Below, piece after piece: positions 16,321-25,695 of a stretch of DNA of 64,000 nucleotides. Position 1 is the first letter of the stretch. Each line of letters starts with the position of its first letter. This stretch comes from Oscillatoriales cyanobacterium (lineage in GTDB: Bacteria > Cyanobacteriota > Cyanobacteriia > Cyanobacteriales > Microcoleaceae), in contig RDYN01000033.1 of the NCBI GenBank assembly GCA_004293365.1, positions 14,696 to 78,695 on the forward strand, given 5' to 3'. Both the position numbers and the translations under genes were made by a program. The notes under the pieces were generated by a model. The model was not told where the DNA came from, did no database searches, and saw only the letters and a list, made by a program, of their open reading frames with translations.

Positions 16321-18142
16321 GTTTAAACAAAACTTGGGGAAAATGTCGCCGGAAAAGCGGCTTTATGCTTTGGAAACTCTGCCGGGGCATTTGGTGGAGA
16401 GCGTTCAAGGGGAAAGGCTGCATCAGTTGTTGACGGATTTTGATTTTATTGAGGCGAAGTTGGATGCGATCGGGGTTCAAGCGTTAATTGAGGATTACAA
16501 TTTAGCGAGAGTTTCTGATGTTTTGCTGTCAGAGGAGCAAGCGGAAACACTGAAATTGATTCAAGGGGCAATTCGGAAGTCGGCGCACGTTTTGGATAGG
16601 GATGAAACGCAATTGGCTGGGCAATTGTTGGGGAGGTTACTCTATTTTGAAAGGCCACAGATTCAGGGGTTGCTGGAGATGGCAAAGCAGTGGAAAGATA
16701 GTCCTTGGCTGCGGCCTTTGAAGGCTAATTTAGAGCGGGCAAATGAAGGGGCATTGCGGACGCTTGTCGGTCATACTGGGTCGGTAACAGCAGTGGCGAT
16801 CGCGCCCGATGGTAAAACAGCGATTTCCGCTTCATACGATAAAACCCTGAAAATCTGGGACACCGAGACAGGCTCGGAACTCAAAACTCTCACCGGTCAT
16901 AGTTACGTAAATGCAGTGGCGATCGCGCCCGATGGTAAAACAGCGATTTCCGCTTCTGATGATAAAACCCTGAAAATCTGGGACACCGAGACAGGCTCGG
17001 AACTCAAAACTCTCACCGGTCATAGTGACTCGGTAAGAGCAGTGGCGATCGCACCCAACGGAAAAACAGCGATTTCCGCATCCTGGGATCGTACCCTCAA
17101 AATTTGGGACACGGAGACAGCCTCAGAACTGAAAACTCTCACGGGTCATAGTCGTGAGGTACTAGCACTGGCGATCGCACACGACGGAAAAACAGCGATT
17201 TCCGCTTCAAATGATAACACCCTGAAAATGTGGGATACCGAGACAGGGAGACAACTCAAAACTCTCATCGGTCATAGTAACTGGGTAAGAGCAGTGGCGA
17301 TCGCACGCGACGGAAAAACAGCGATTTCCGCATCTTCGGATCGTACACTGAAAATATGGGACACCGAGACAGGGAGACAACTCAAAACTCTCACGGGTCA
17401 TAGTGACTCTGTAAATGCAGTAGCCATCGGGCGCGACGGAAAAACAGCGATTTCTGCATCCTCGGATCGTACCCTAAAAATCTGGGACACCGAGACAGGC
17501 TCAGAACTGAAAACTCTCACGGTTCATAGCGACTGGGTAAATGCAGTGGCGATCGCACTCGACGAAAAAACAGCGATTTCCGTTTTTTGGGATCATACCT
17601 TGAAAATCTGGGACACCGAGACAGGCAGACAACTCAAAACTCTCACTGGTTATAGTTCCGATGTATATGCAGTGGCGATCGCACCCGATGGCAAAATAGC
17701 GATTTCCGCATTCTCGAATCATAGCCTGAAAATCTGGGACACCGAGACAGGCAGACAACTCAAAACTCTCATCGGTCATAGTAACTGGGTAAGAGCAGTG
17801 GCGATCGCCCCCAACGGCAAAGAAGCGGTTTCAGCTTCAGGAGATAAAACCTTGAAACTCTGGGATCTTGACAAAGGCATCAAACTGAAAACTCTCATCG
17901 GTCATACTTGGTTGGTAAATGCAGTCGCAATCGCCCCTAACGGCAAAATAGCGGTTTCCGGTTCATCGGATAACACCCTCAAAGTCTGGGATCTGCTTAT
18001 CGGCAAAGAGGTTGCTAGTTTCAGCGGAGAACATGAGTTCAATTGCTGTGCGATCGCGCTTGATGGAGTGACAGTTGTAGCGGGCGATAGATCGGGCCGG
18101 GTGCATTTCCTGCGATTGGAGGGAGTTAGTGGCGATCGATAA
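16313..18142 (+). CDS. WD40 repeat protein, partner of STAND module 1
   Basis: The 609-residue protein has a helical N-terminal part (about 1-145, with LTDFDFIEAKL and PWLRPL) and about 11 WD40 repeats of 42 residues, most ending LKIWDTETG. The last blade ends GRVHFLRLEG. In single-chain cyanobacterial STAND proteins the same helical and WD40 parts follow the NTPase directly, so this looks like a split version. The start ATG overlaps the STAND stop as ATGAGTAA, implying translational coupling. The repeats are nearly identical in DNA (126-base unit), and blade 2 is one residue short. It probably senses a ligand and controls the ATPase; the ligand is unknown. Confidence 0.85.
   Translation: MSKFKQNLGKMSPEKRLYALETLPGHLVESVQGERLHQLLTDFDFIEAKLDAIGVQALIEDYNLARVSDVLLSEEQAETLKLIQGAIRKSAHVLDRDETQLAGQLLGRLLYFERPQIQGLLEMAKQWKDSPWLRPLKANLERANEGALRTLVGHTGSVTAVAIAPDGKTAISASYDKTLKIWDTETGSELKTLTGHSYVNAVAIAPDGKTAISASDDKTLKIWDTETGSELKTLTGHSDSVRAVAIAPNGKTAISASWDRTLKIWDTETASELKTLTGHSREVLALAIAHDGKTAISASNDNTLKMWDTETGRQLKTLIGHSNWVRAVAIARDGKTAISASSDRTLKIWDTETGRQLKTLTGHSDSVNAVAIGRDGKTAISASSDRTLKIWDTETGSELKTLTVHSDWVNAVAIALDEKTAISVFWDHTLKIWDTETGRQLKTLTGYSSDVYAVAIAPDGKIAISAFSNHSLKIWDTETGRQLKTLIGHSNWVRAVAIAPNGKEAVSASGDKTLKLWDLDKGIKLKTLIGHTWLVNAVAIAPNGKIAVSGSSDNTLKVWDLLIGKEVASFSGEHEFNCCAIALDGVTVVAGDRSGRVHFLRLEGVSGDR
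16770..17900 (+). repeat. 126-base tandem DNA repeats inside the WD40 gene
   Basis: About nine consecutive units share long identical stretches such as AAAATCTGGGACACCGAGAC and GTGGCGATCGC, including silent positions. The nucleotide conservation is higher than protein constraint needs, which points to recent duplication or gene conversion between blades. The WD40 gene of module 2 lacks it. Confidence 0.85.
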
Positions 18143-18145
18143 TCC

Positions 18146-18328
18146 AAGAAACCGGGTTTTTGCCCGAATCTGTGGGTTGTAGCCAAGTATTTCGGAAAAA
18201 ACCCGGTTTCTGGGGCCTGGCCTCCCACCAAAGAAACCGGGTTTGGCCTCCCACCAAAGAAACCGGGTTTTTGCCCGAATCTGTGGGTTGTAGCCAAGTA
18301 TTTCGGAAAAAACCCGGTTTCTGGGGCC
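18146..18328. repeat. Direct pair of 72-base hairpin repeats (AAACCGGGTTT family)
   Basis: Copies at 18146-18217 and 18257-18328 are nearly identical, each with arms AGAAACCGGGTTTTT and AAAAAACCCGGTTTCT. A third half-copy lies between them. Other members are at 29925-29957 and 57617-57688. The position right after the WD40 stop suggests a terminator role for the first copy. Confidence 0.75.
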
Positions 18329-18445
18329 CCGCGGTCGGTTTTTTTTGTGGATGGGCGATCTGGTTTTTGGGTGGATGGGCGATCGAATTTGATTTGTTAG
18401 TCCGTTAGTTAGTCCGCGCACTCGGGGTTAGTTGGTTCGTCGCCG

Positions 18446-18596
18446 AGTCCGCCAGGGGTTTAAACCCCTGTCTCATAGCGAAAGTCCTCTCAAAGAGGAC
18501 TGAAGAGTTAGGTGATGTACGTTCCTTTGAGGCGAATCTTCAGTCGGTTTCAACCGACTTGCGCTATGAGACGGGGGTTTGAACCCCCGGCGGACT
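18446..18596. repeat. 151-base palindromic element, relative of 14050-14168
   Basis: Outer inverted arms AGTCCGCCAGGGGTTTAAAC and GTTTGAACCCCCGGCGGACT enclose CTCATAGCGAAAGTCCTCT and GCGCTATGAG. No coding potential is seen. It looks like a non-autonomous MITE-type element. Confidence 0.72.
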
Positions 18597-18654
18597 GTGC
18601 CACAAAGCAGACAAATTTTCAGTCGGTTTCAGGGCGATCGAATTTGAGAGAAAT

Positions 18655-18848
18655 GTGCGATCGGGTTTTTTGTGGATGGGGGCGATCGGGTTTTTTGTGG
18701 ATGGGCGATGGATGGAGCCCCGCTACGCTACGGGTTTTTTGTGGATGGGCGATCGACTTTTGGGAAACGGGCGATCGGGTTTTTTGTGGATGGGCGATGG
18801 ATGGAGCCCCGCTACGCTACGGGTTTTTGGGTGGATGGGCGATCGGGC
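18655..18848. repeat. GGTTTTTTGTGGATGGGCGATC repeats before the toxin-antitoxin pair
   Basis: Short units built from GTTTTTTGTGGATGGGCGAT and GGAGCCCCGCTACGCTAC occur several times here, and the second unit recurs at 19468-19538 after the toxin gene, so the pair is bracketed by the same repeat. The open frames across it encode only repeat-derived Trp/Gly-rich peptides and are not believed. Confidence 0.65.
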
Positions 18849-18854
18849 TATAAT
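18826..18854 (+). promoter_or_regulatory. Possible promoter of the toxin-antitoxin pair
   Basis: TATAAT at 18849-18854 lies 30 bases before the antitoxin ATG, with a weak TTGGGT about 17 bases upstream inside the repeat. The -10 is perfect; the -35 is only partly matching. Confidence 0.4.
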
Positions 18855-18884
18855 ACAGAAAACTTGACAACAAAAGTAAGTGTC

Positions 18885-19115
18885 ATGAAAGAGTTAATCC
18901 AACAAGACTTAGAAAAGCTCGATCGAGAACAACTCAAACAAGTATTTGAATTTATTGCCTTTCTGAAATTCCGTGCCAGATTAGTTGCCATTCCTGCGAT
19001 CGATGAAACCAACTTAGCTGCACTCTACAGCGAATTTGCCGAAGAAGACCGACAACTTGCAGAACTGGGAATCAGCGAATATGCAGAACTTCTCAAACAT
19101 GAGGATTTGGCATGA
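18885..19115 (+). CDS. Antitoxin of a MazF/PemK-type pair
   Basis: The 76-residue acidic protein (KELIQQDLEKLDREQLKQVF start, GISEYAELLKHEDLA end) precedes a MazF-like toxin gene and overlaps it by four bases (ATGA). The N-terminal helix resembles the DNA- or dimer-binding helix of cyanobacterial antitoxins of this class; no exact family is claimed. The ATG at 18885 was chosen because upstream codons are encoded by repeats. Function as antitoxin rests mainly on gene order and coupling. Confidence 0.72.
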   Translation: MKELIQQDLEKLDREQLKQVFEFIAFLKFRARLVAIPAIDETNLAALYSEFAEEDRQLAELGISEYAELLKHEDLA

Positions 19116-19459
19116 CAACCAGGCGAGGTGAAATCTGGATTGCCGACTTAGATCCGACACAAGGTTCCGAACAGGCTGGTGTACGTCCCACAATCGTTTT
19201 TCAGAACGATACTATTTCGAGGTACACGACTACTGTTATCAGTATTCCTCTCACAACTAATCTGCGCCGTGCCTCTCTTCCTTCCTGTGTGTTGATTCCC
19301 GGCGGTGAGGGAGAATTACCTCAAGATTCTGTTGCATTGCGCCATCAAATGCGAGTTTTGGATAAAACAAGATTGCGAAATAAAATTGGTGAACTAAATC
19401 CAGAGATACTGGTACAATTAGAAAATATCGTATTATTTACCTTGGGTTACTTACCTTAA
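19112..19459 (+). CDS. MazF/PemK-family toxin (mRNA interferase)
   Basis: The 115-residue protein matches MazF-type endoribonucleases: RRGEIWIADLDPTQGSEQAG with the conserved RPTIVFQND, then VISIPLTTNLRR and the late SVALRHQMRVLDKTRL. Such toxins cut mRNA and halt growth when the labile antitoxin decays. It is coupled to the antitoxin gene at 18885. Length and motifs are complete. The cleavage site cannot be predicted from sequence. Confidence 0.88.
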   Translation: MTTRRGEIWIADLDPTQGSEQAGVRPTIVFQNDTISRYTTTVISIPLTTNLRRASLPSCVLIPGGEGELPQDSVALRHQMRVLDKTRLRNKIGELNPEILVQLENIVLFTLGYLP

Positions 19460-19465
19460 AAAAGA

Positions 19466-19540
19466 GCGATGGATGGAGCCCCGCTACGCTACGACTTGGA
19501 GGCAAACGGGCGATGGATGGAGCCCCGCTACGCTACGACT
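19466..19540. repeat. GGAGCCCCGCTACGCTACG repeats after the toxin gene
   Basis: Two copies of GATGGATGGAGCCCCGCTAC occur 38 bases apart, matching units at 18706-18822 before the antitoxin. They are followed by a GGTTTCAACCGCC segment of another repeat family. Confidence 0.6.
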
Positions 19541-19617
19541 CTTCAACCTGCTCCCGTCAGGTTTCGTCTGTGTAGACGCGGTTTCAACCGCCGTCTCAAC
19601 CACCGACAAACACCACA

Positions 19618-22197
19618 TCAATCAACCCTAGATTCATCCAATCCCAGCGGCACAAAATATTGACTGTAAACCACACTATCCGGTGCCCAAAGCGGCCGCC
19701 AATAAACATTCTGGATCACCGCCTTCTCCCCATCACCATCAGCCGGCCACTGAAAACTGACGATCGCCATATTGCCATAACCCACAATCTCATCACCCTC
19801 TTGCAGCCACCGATTCCGCCACAACAGCGCTATCAAATTCCACAAACGACGCAACAGTAACAACAGTTTATTTTTAGGTAATATACTTGACGACTCACCA
19901 CTTTCATGCTGCAAAAACACCCGAGATTTTTGCCGCTTCATCCAATCAACTCGATAACCCCAATCAGGCAAAGATTGCCTATCCCTCACAACAGCAGCCA
20001 CAGCCTTCTTCCTGCCACGTCTCGGAATCTTCACCAACGACCGCGGCTCATTCCATCCCAAACATTCGTGCGATCGCTCGGGAAACAGCGACTTAATCTT
20101 AGTATGAATTACATGAGTTGTCCACTCCTCATTAATAAAAGCACTAGCCGTTAACTGTGCCAAAACAGACAATCTTTGACTAGCAATTTTCAACTCTCCA
20201 TTCACCTGAGATACAGACGACAAATGCTCAATCTCAGGGCGAGAATCGCCAAAATGACAATCAGACCAATAACTCAGCCGCACAGCAGCAGCATAGTGAA
20301 TATCCCCCGTCAAAACAATCACCCGATCGCGCTGCTTAAAAAACTCCGACAACAGCTTCACAAAAGCCAACTCATGAAAATTCCAAGCATCCCCCGCATC
20401 AGTATTAAAAACCTTCCCCTGTTCCACATCCCGCCTTTGCACCGCATCAATAATCCACAAACCCACCAAATTAGTCGGCACCACAACCAGCGTCGCCTCG
20501 ATCGCAAATTCCCCAGATTTATTCAGCAACTCAGTCTCCCGCAAAGGCTGCTGAATTTGCTCCTCAAAACCCTTGTGAGTCAAAAGCATTGGCGGATCGA
20601 TCGCGCTTTCTGTCGGATAGCCCCGCCAAGTCCGCGTATCCAGCACAATCACCTCATGCTTAAAACTTCTCACCGTAAAATGCCAACTCAAAACCTCACT
20701 CACACCCCCGCCATCCCGATCCAAAATCAAAACATCATCATCCAACTTAAATTTCGGCAAACCTGTGTCAATATCAACCGCCGGAATCCCCAAATACGAA
20801 GCCGCCTCCTCCCAAACAGCAACATCAGTCCCCGCAGAATTCGACCACTTTTCAGTAGCCCTTAATAACTTATCTCCTACTCTTCCATCCTCGAACTGTG
20901 CGGGCGTATTTCCCCAAGCCTGAAACACAGCATAAGCCAGCAAAGCATTTTGCACCACGCGGCGGCCCAGCGGCTTACCCAGCACCCGGTAACACCACTC
21001 TCGATTCAAAAAGCAATCATCGCTAACATCATGGTCATCGCAAATCATATAAGTCGGAATATTTGCCAGCGCCCGCCTCACCCTCCACAAATTGCGACAA
21101 AAACCGTCAAGTTCAACAACTTCTCTATCCCAAACTTTTGCCTCCTTAGAATCTGGACAAATATCCTTACCCTTGGGAAAACTATCGCACCAAAGCACAG
21201 GAGACCAAACTAACAAATACATCGCGCAATATTCGCCCAAACCAAACAAGTGACTTTTAGCCTTATCCGGTTTATTCACCAACATCGCCGTAAAGCCGCC
21301 AAAATCTCTAGCAATATCGCTGCGAGTCCCCGGCTGCAACTCAATTGGTTTTTTGTATTCAGACTCAGCATCAGACGCTTTCTGAATTGGCGTCTCTCTA
21401 AAAATTTCCCTTTCAGCGCGAATTACATTTTTATTTGGCGACTTCTTAGGTATACTGGTACACAAATTCTTTTTTATTTGGGCATCATCCATCAGGGGCA
21501 GATTCTCTTCCCAGCCCAACAGTGTATCGCCAGCATCAGTCAAGGCCCACAGCATCGCATCGGCAACGTCGTCGCCGTAAATTTGGTCGCCCGTTAAAAA
21601 CAGTTGGTGGGGGCGGAAATTTGCCATTCCTGCAAACTGTTCGATCGAATTATCCAAGATTGGCAGCGCATCTCTGCCGTCTCCGTGGGGCTTGCGACAA
21701 GAGCCGTGCGCTATACGCAAATAGTTTAAATCCTGCGGTGGCAGGGCAAAAGTAGGCAACCCGTGAGCGAAATAACCGATCGTCTGCGGCCCCAAAACTG
21801 ACAAATCAGCAGCAGTCGGCCACAGACAAGAAAGGAGATTTTCTTTCTCATTTTCTGGGACTCCCACCGACGGCGACTCGCCACCCCCCGCAAACTCAAT
21901 GTCATAAGCATAAATTTGCCCGGATGTCAAGAGATTGCTGTCGATCGGTTTAGCAGTCACCGCAACTACGTGCAGGTATTTGCCGAGCTGCACGGTAAAG
22001 TTCGCACCTTCCAGCAAGGGCATACCGACAATTTCTCCGGTGCCGCCCTGGGTCGAAAAAACCTTGAGTTCGACTTGGCGGGGTGCTTTCAGAGCCAGCC
22101 AAACTGTCACGGCCCCACTTTGGGTGCGGCGCAAAATCGGGCCCGCAAGGATGAGCGGCAAGTGATGAATTCGATGATTTAAGGGCGTCCACGACAT
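19618..22197 (-). CDS. PhoD-like metallophosphatase
   Basis: The 859-residue protein has PhoD-type motifs: an N-terminal Ig-like part (GAVTVWLALKAPRQVEL), then AHGSCRKPHGDG (about 185), TGDQIYGDD (about 215), a central DDHDVSDD, and VLTGDIHYAAAVRLSYW near 625. These residues bind the catalytic metals of alkaline phosphodiesterase/phosphatase. No export signal is evident, so it is probably cytoplasmic. The C-terminal 200 residues are less familiar and include a basic segment. The substrate is unknown. Confidence 0.8.
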   Translation of the reverse strand: MSWTPLNHRIHHLPLILAGPILRRTQSGAVTVWLALKAPRQVELKVFSTQGGTGEIVGMPLLEGANFTVQLGKYLHVVAVTAKPIDSNLLTSGQIYAYDIEFAGGGESPSVGVPENEKENLLSCLWPTAADLSVLGPQTIGYFAHGLPTFALPPQDLNYLRIAHGSCRKPHGDGRDALPILDNSIEQFAGMANFRPHQLFLTGDQIYGDDVADAMLWALTDAGDTLLGWEENLPLMDDAQIKKNLCTSIPKKSPNKNVIRAEREIFRETPIQKASDAESEYKKPIELQPGTRSDIARDFGGFTAMLVNKPDKAKSHLFGLGEYCAMYLLVWSPVLWCDSFPKGKDICPDSKEAKVWDREVVELDGFCRNLWRVRRALANIPTYMICDDHDVSDDCFLNREWCYRVLGKPLGRRVVQNALLAYAVFQAWGNTPAQFEDGRVGDKLLRATEKWSNSAGTDVAVWEEAASYLGIPAVDIDTGLPKFKLDDDVLILDRDGGGVSEVLSWHFTVRSFKHEVIVLDTRTWRGYPTESAIDPPMLLTHKGFEEQIQQPLRETELLNKSGEFAIEATLVVVPTNLVGLWIIDAVQRRDVEQGKVFNTDAGDAWNFHELAFVKLLSEFFKQRDRVIVLTGDIHYAAAVRLSYWSDCHFGDSRPEIEHLSSVSQVNGELKIASQRLSVLAQLTASAFINEEWTTHVIHTKIKSLFPERSHECLGWNEPRSLVKIPRRGRKKAVAAVVRDRQSLPDWGYRVDWMKRQKSRVFLQHESGESSSILPKNKLLLLLRRLWNLIALLWRNRWLQEGDEIVGYGNMAIVSFQWPADGDGEKAVIQNVYWRPLWAPDSVVYSQYFVPLGLDESRVD

Positions 22198-22473
22198 AGG
22201 AATTAAGAATTAAAAATAAAATAAGGGGTTTTTTAGCAGTGAGATTTCAGGCGATCGAGCATCTGTGAGTCGATTTTAGATTTTAGATTTTAGATTTACT
22301 TGCAGCATTCAATCTGGGAGTTTGAACAAGAGTCTAAAATTTGGGACTCTCCACAAGGCGAGTCTCAGGGGCTTGTATCCGTTTCTCGGGGGACACCCCT
22401 TAACTAATGCTAAGTCTGCCAACCCATGTCTGCAAAATTGTAACAATTCATTAAGTAAAATTAATAATCAACC

Positions 22474-24627
22474 ATGCTACAAGAAGAACAATTACAGCAT
22501 TTCCTAGATTCAGCCCCGCAGCTAGCAATTAAACCGTCAGAACCCCCTGTAGAAGCCAACAGCCTGCCGATTTACTCGTCACCTTTAGATCGATCGATCG
22601 ACCGCCATCCCCTCACAGTGGCTCCAGAAACGCCGATCGCCGAAGTATTGGCTCTCATGAACCCGATGCGCGTCTCCTGTCAGCTTTGTAGCGAAAAACA
22701 AAAGAGTCTTAAGAACACGGCCAAGCGCAGTTGTGTCATAGTCGTGGAGGACGATCGCCCGATCGGCATTTTCACAGAACGGGATATCGTCAAGCTAACT
22801 ACCATCGAAGCTTGTGCGATCGGACTGACAATTGCTGACGTAATGACTCGATCGCCCATTACCCTCAAACAATCCGAGTCTCAAGATATCTTCACAGCAA
22901 TGTTCACCTTGCGCCAGCACTCGATCCGGCACTTACCCGTAATCGATGAGGAATCGCGACTTCTCGGAATCATCACCCGCGAAGCCATTCACGAAGCCCT
23001 ACAACCAGTGAACTTGCTAGCAAATTTGCGCTGTGCGGGAGATGTCATGACAAAAGAAGTCATTTGTGCCCCAAAGACTGCCTCAGCCCTCGAATTAGCC
23101 CAGCTCATGGTCAAAAATCGATCCCGTTGCGTCGTCATTGTCGAAGACCAAATTCAGCATCCACAGCGGATCGTACCAATAGAAAAGTATCAAATCCCGA
23201 TCGGCATTGTCACCGAGCGCGACATCGTGCAGTTTCACGCCCTCGAATTAAACCTCTCGGAAATCTCAGCGGCTGATGCCATGAGTTGGCCTTTATTTTG
23301 CATATCTCCCGGCGATTCCCTCTTTTGCGCCCACCAGGAAATGCAGCGGCACTCCGTGCGCCGTTTGGTAGTAACTGGCAGTCAGGGAGAGCTTTTGGGC
23401 GTTATCTCCATGACAAGTTTGCCGCAAGTTTTTAACCAATCTGAAATGTACGGGACGATCGAGCTTTTGCAGCAAGCCGTAGACGACAGAGCCGCCCAAT
23501 TGCACAAAACCAACGAACTTTTACAGCAAGAAATTTTAGAGCGGCAGCGGGCCCAAGAAGCCCTGCACCAAGCTCACGACGACTTAAAAAAACAAGTAGA
23601 AGAACGCACCGCCCAACTTTTAGAATCAAATGAATTATTGAGACGGGATATTATCAAGCGCCAGCGAGTAGAAGAAGTGCTGCGGAAAAAGCAAACCTGC
23701 TTAAAAAATCAAGCGGAGCAATTGGAGGAAACAGTGCGGAAGTTGCAGCAAACTCAAACTCAATTAGTCCACACCGAAAAAATGTCTTCTTTGGGACAAA
23801 TGATTGCCGGCATTGCACACGAAATTAACAATCCGGTTAATTTTATCTACGGCAATCTTTCCCACACCAGTCATTACATTAAAGAATTGACTCAACTGTT
23901 GGAACTTTACCAGCAGCACTATCCCGAACCAGTCTCGGAAATTCGGGAAGCAGCAGCAGATATGGAAATCGATTTTTTGGTGGAAGACTTATCTAAGATC
24001 GTGTCTTCGATGCAAGTTGGCACCGATCGCATCCGCCAAATAGTCCTGTCAATGCGAAATTTTTCGCGATCGGATCAATCCAATATCAAACTCGTTGACA
24101 TTCACGAAGGACTCGAAAGCACTTTGTTGATTTTGCAGCATCGGCTCAAAGCTCAAGGCGGACATCCAGGTATTCAAATTATTAAGGAATACGGCGATTT
24201 GCCACGCATCGAGTGCTGTCCCGGTCAGCTCAATCAAGTGTTTATGAATATTCTCGGCAATGGTATTGATGCTTTGGATGAAGCAATCCAGAAGGGCCAA
24301 TGGGGAAAGGGAAATGGGAAAAATTCACTGCCGTCAATTGCTAGTTTTCCGACTCTTCCCGCTATTACAATTCGCACTGAAGTTGTTGCTGGCGGTTTTG
24401 TGGCGATCCGCATTTCCGACAACGGCGGGGGAATACCGGATGACATTCGCCGCCAATTATTTGACCCGTTTTTTACAACGAAACCAGTCGGGAAGGGGAC
24501 GGGCTTGGGACTGTCGATTTCTTACCATTTAGTTGTGGAAAAGCACGGGGGACGACTAAACTGCGTTTCGGAAGTTGGGCTGGGTACTGAATTTGCGATC
24601 GAAATTCCGATCGTCAGAAGTCATTAG
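22474..24627 (+). CDS. Sensor histidine kinase with four CBS domains
   Basis: The 717-residue soluble protein has two CBS pairs (about residues 25-310, with motifs [40 protein letters not shown]), a long coiled coil (about 315-430), the HisKA H-box [13 protein letters not shown] (His449) and a HATPase domain with [11 protein letters not shown] and [13 protein letters not shown] domains usually bind adenine nucleotides, so it may couple energy state to phosphotransfer. No response regulator gene is adjacent. The last codons (SH, stop) lie within the heptamer repeat that follows. Confidence 0.88.
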   Translation: MLQEEQLQHFLDSAPQLAIKPSEPPVEANSLPIYSSPLDRSIDRHPLTVAPETPIAEVLALMNPMRVSCQLCSEKQKSLKNTAKRSCVIVVEDDRPIGIFTERDIVKLTTIEACAIGLTIADVMTRSPITLKQSESQDIFTAMFTLRQHSIRHLPVIDEESRLLGIITREAIHEALQPVNLLANLRCAGDVMTKEVICAPKTASALELAQLMVKNRSRCVVIVEDQIQHPQRIVPIEKYQIPIGIVTERDIVQFHALELNLSEISAADAMSWPLFCISPGDSLFCAHQEMQRHSVRRLVVTGSQGELLGVISMTSLPQVFNQSEMYGTIELLQQAVDDRAAQLHKTNELLQQEILERQRAQEALHQAHDDLKKQVEERTAQLLESNELLRRDIIKRQRVEEVLRKKQTCLKNQAEQLEETVRKLQQTQTQLVHTEKMSSLGQMIAGIAHEINNPVNFIYGNLSHTSHYIKELTQLLELYQQHYPEPVSEIREAAADMEIDFLVEDLSKIVSSMQVGTDRIRQIVLSMRNFSRSDQSNIKLVDIHEGLESTLLILQHRLKAQGGHPGIQIIKEYGDLPRIECCPGQLNQVFMNILGNGIDALDEAIQKGQWGKGNGKNSLPSIASFPTLPAITIRTEVVAGGFVAIRISDNGGGIPDDIRRQLFDPFFTTKPVGKGTGLGLSISYHLVVEKHGGRLNCVSEVGLGTEFAIEIPIVRSH

Positions 24628-24787
24628 TCATCAGTCATCAGTCATCAGTCATTAGTCATCAGTCATTAGTCATTAGTCATCAGTCATCAGTCATCAGTCA
24701 TTAGTCATCAGTCATCAGTCATCAGTCATTAGTCATCAGTCATTAGTCATCAGTCATCAGTCATCAGTCATTAGTCATTAGTCATTA
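24619..24787. repeat. Heptamer tandem repeat (AGTCATC/AGTCATT)
   Basis: About 24 uninterrupted seven-base units begin within the kinase stop region. The unit never changes beyond T/C at its end. It is a simple repeat, not CRISPR, and its copy number should vary by strand slippage. Shorter runs are at 2687-2722 and 10595-10618. Confidence 0.9.
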
Positions 24788-24999
24788 AGCTGTTTTATAT
24801 TTAAATTGTGCGTCAAAAATCAATAAAAATATTGTGGAATGGTATGCGCTCAATAAATCGGGGGAAATCACTCACTGACGAGCCTCAAACATCGTAAAAT
24901 CGTTCCTAACACGGTAGTCTACCCCGATTTATTGAACGGATACGTGGGACGTTGCTCTGAGCATCGTTCCGAACATTCAATTTAAATGCAAAACAGTTT
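24787..24999. repeat. 213-base MITE-like element with 22-base inverted ends
   Basis: Left end AAGCTGTTTTATATTTAAAT and right end ATTTAAATGCAAAACAGTTT form imperfect terminal inverted repeats. Inside, CAATAAATCGGGG and CCCCGATTTATTG form a second inverted pair. No gene is encoded. A related end lies at 4692-4711. Confidence 0.65.
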
Positions 25000-25695
25000 A
25001 TTCATTAATCATTAAAAAATAATAAATATTCTCCAAATCTGCCCCGCGATCCCCATCGGACACTCGGAGATTCTCGCTCTCGCCGATCGCGGTTCAATTC
25101 CAAAAAATTCACAATTTTTTACATAACACCAGAAACCCGGGCAAAATCAATATCTCCCAATCTAAAATCCCAAATCCAAAACCTAAAATCGTCTAAGTTT
25201 GCCACCCCCAGGCCGAATTAATCGAACTCACTCTCCGGTTTTGCCGATCCAACAGCGCCTTAGTGCCCGTTCCAGTTACCCGCACAAGCCATCCACTGCC
25301 TGCATCCTAGCCTCAGAGCCAAAAGCCGAGATTGTTTGAGAAGTTAAATTTTGTTTTGTTTTTGTACCTCTTTATATTAAGAAAGTATTCTAAAATTTAG
25401 TAAAAATGTAAAATAATTCTAAAAATAGATTTGTAAATCCCAAAAACAGCTAAGATGCCCAAAGATGCAAAATAAACCAATTTACTAGCATTTTTATTTA
25501 GATGCCCCCTTTCTTTTCCTCGCAAGTTAGCTAATAATGCTTTCAACGAGGTAACGCACCGCCGACTCCCAAATTGACAAAAATGGCATTGCAGTAAGGG
25601 CATTGGAGTAAAGGCTATTGCATTTGGGCGATCGCAACATCAAAGCGTGAAACCCCAGCCCGATGTTTTGATAGAAACCTATAGGAGAACAAAGA
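25000..25695. other. Leader region upstream of chlL
   Basis: About 690 bases contain AT-rich stretches and no supported gene. On the minus strand, 25193-25301 encodes a 35-codon open tail (WLVRVTGTGTKALLDRQNRR) bounded by upstream stops, perhaps a gene remnant. The chlL promoter should lie here; I could not place it. A ribosome site AGGAG at 25683 precedes the GTG start. Confidence 0.45.

Noticed and set aside
18160-18870. Open frames with Gly/Trp-rich peptides such as VFCGWA repeats
   Set aside because: They are produced by dispersed DNA repeats, lack a fold and occur in all three frames.
20176-20865. A 229-codon plus-strand open frame
   Set aside because: It lies wholly inside the PhoD-like gene on the other strand and has shadow composition (His/Arg/Pro rich).
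24619-24787. Possible CRISPR array
   Set aside because: The repeats are contiguous seven-base units with no spacers, and no cas genes are in the window.
25193-25301. Gene on the minus strand upstream of chlL
   Set aside because: Only about 35 codons are open, with stops just upstream; at most a remnant, no family recognised.
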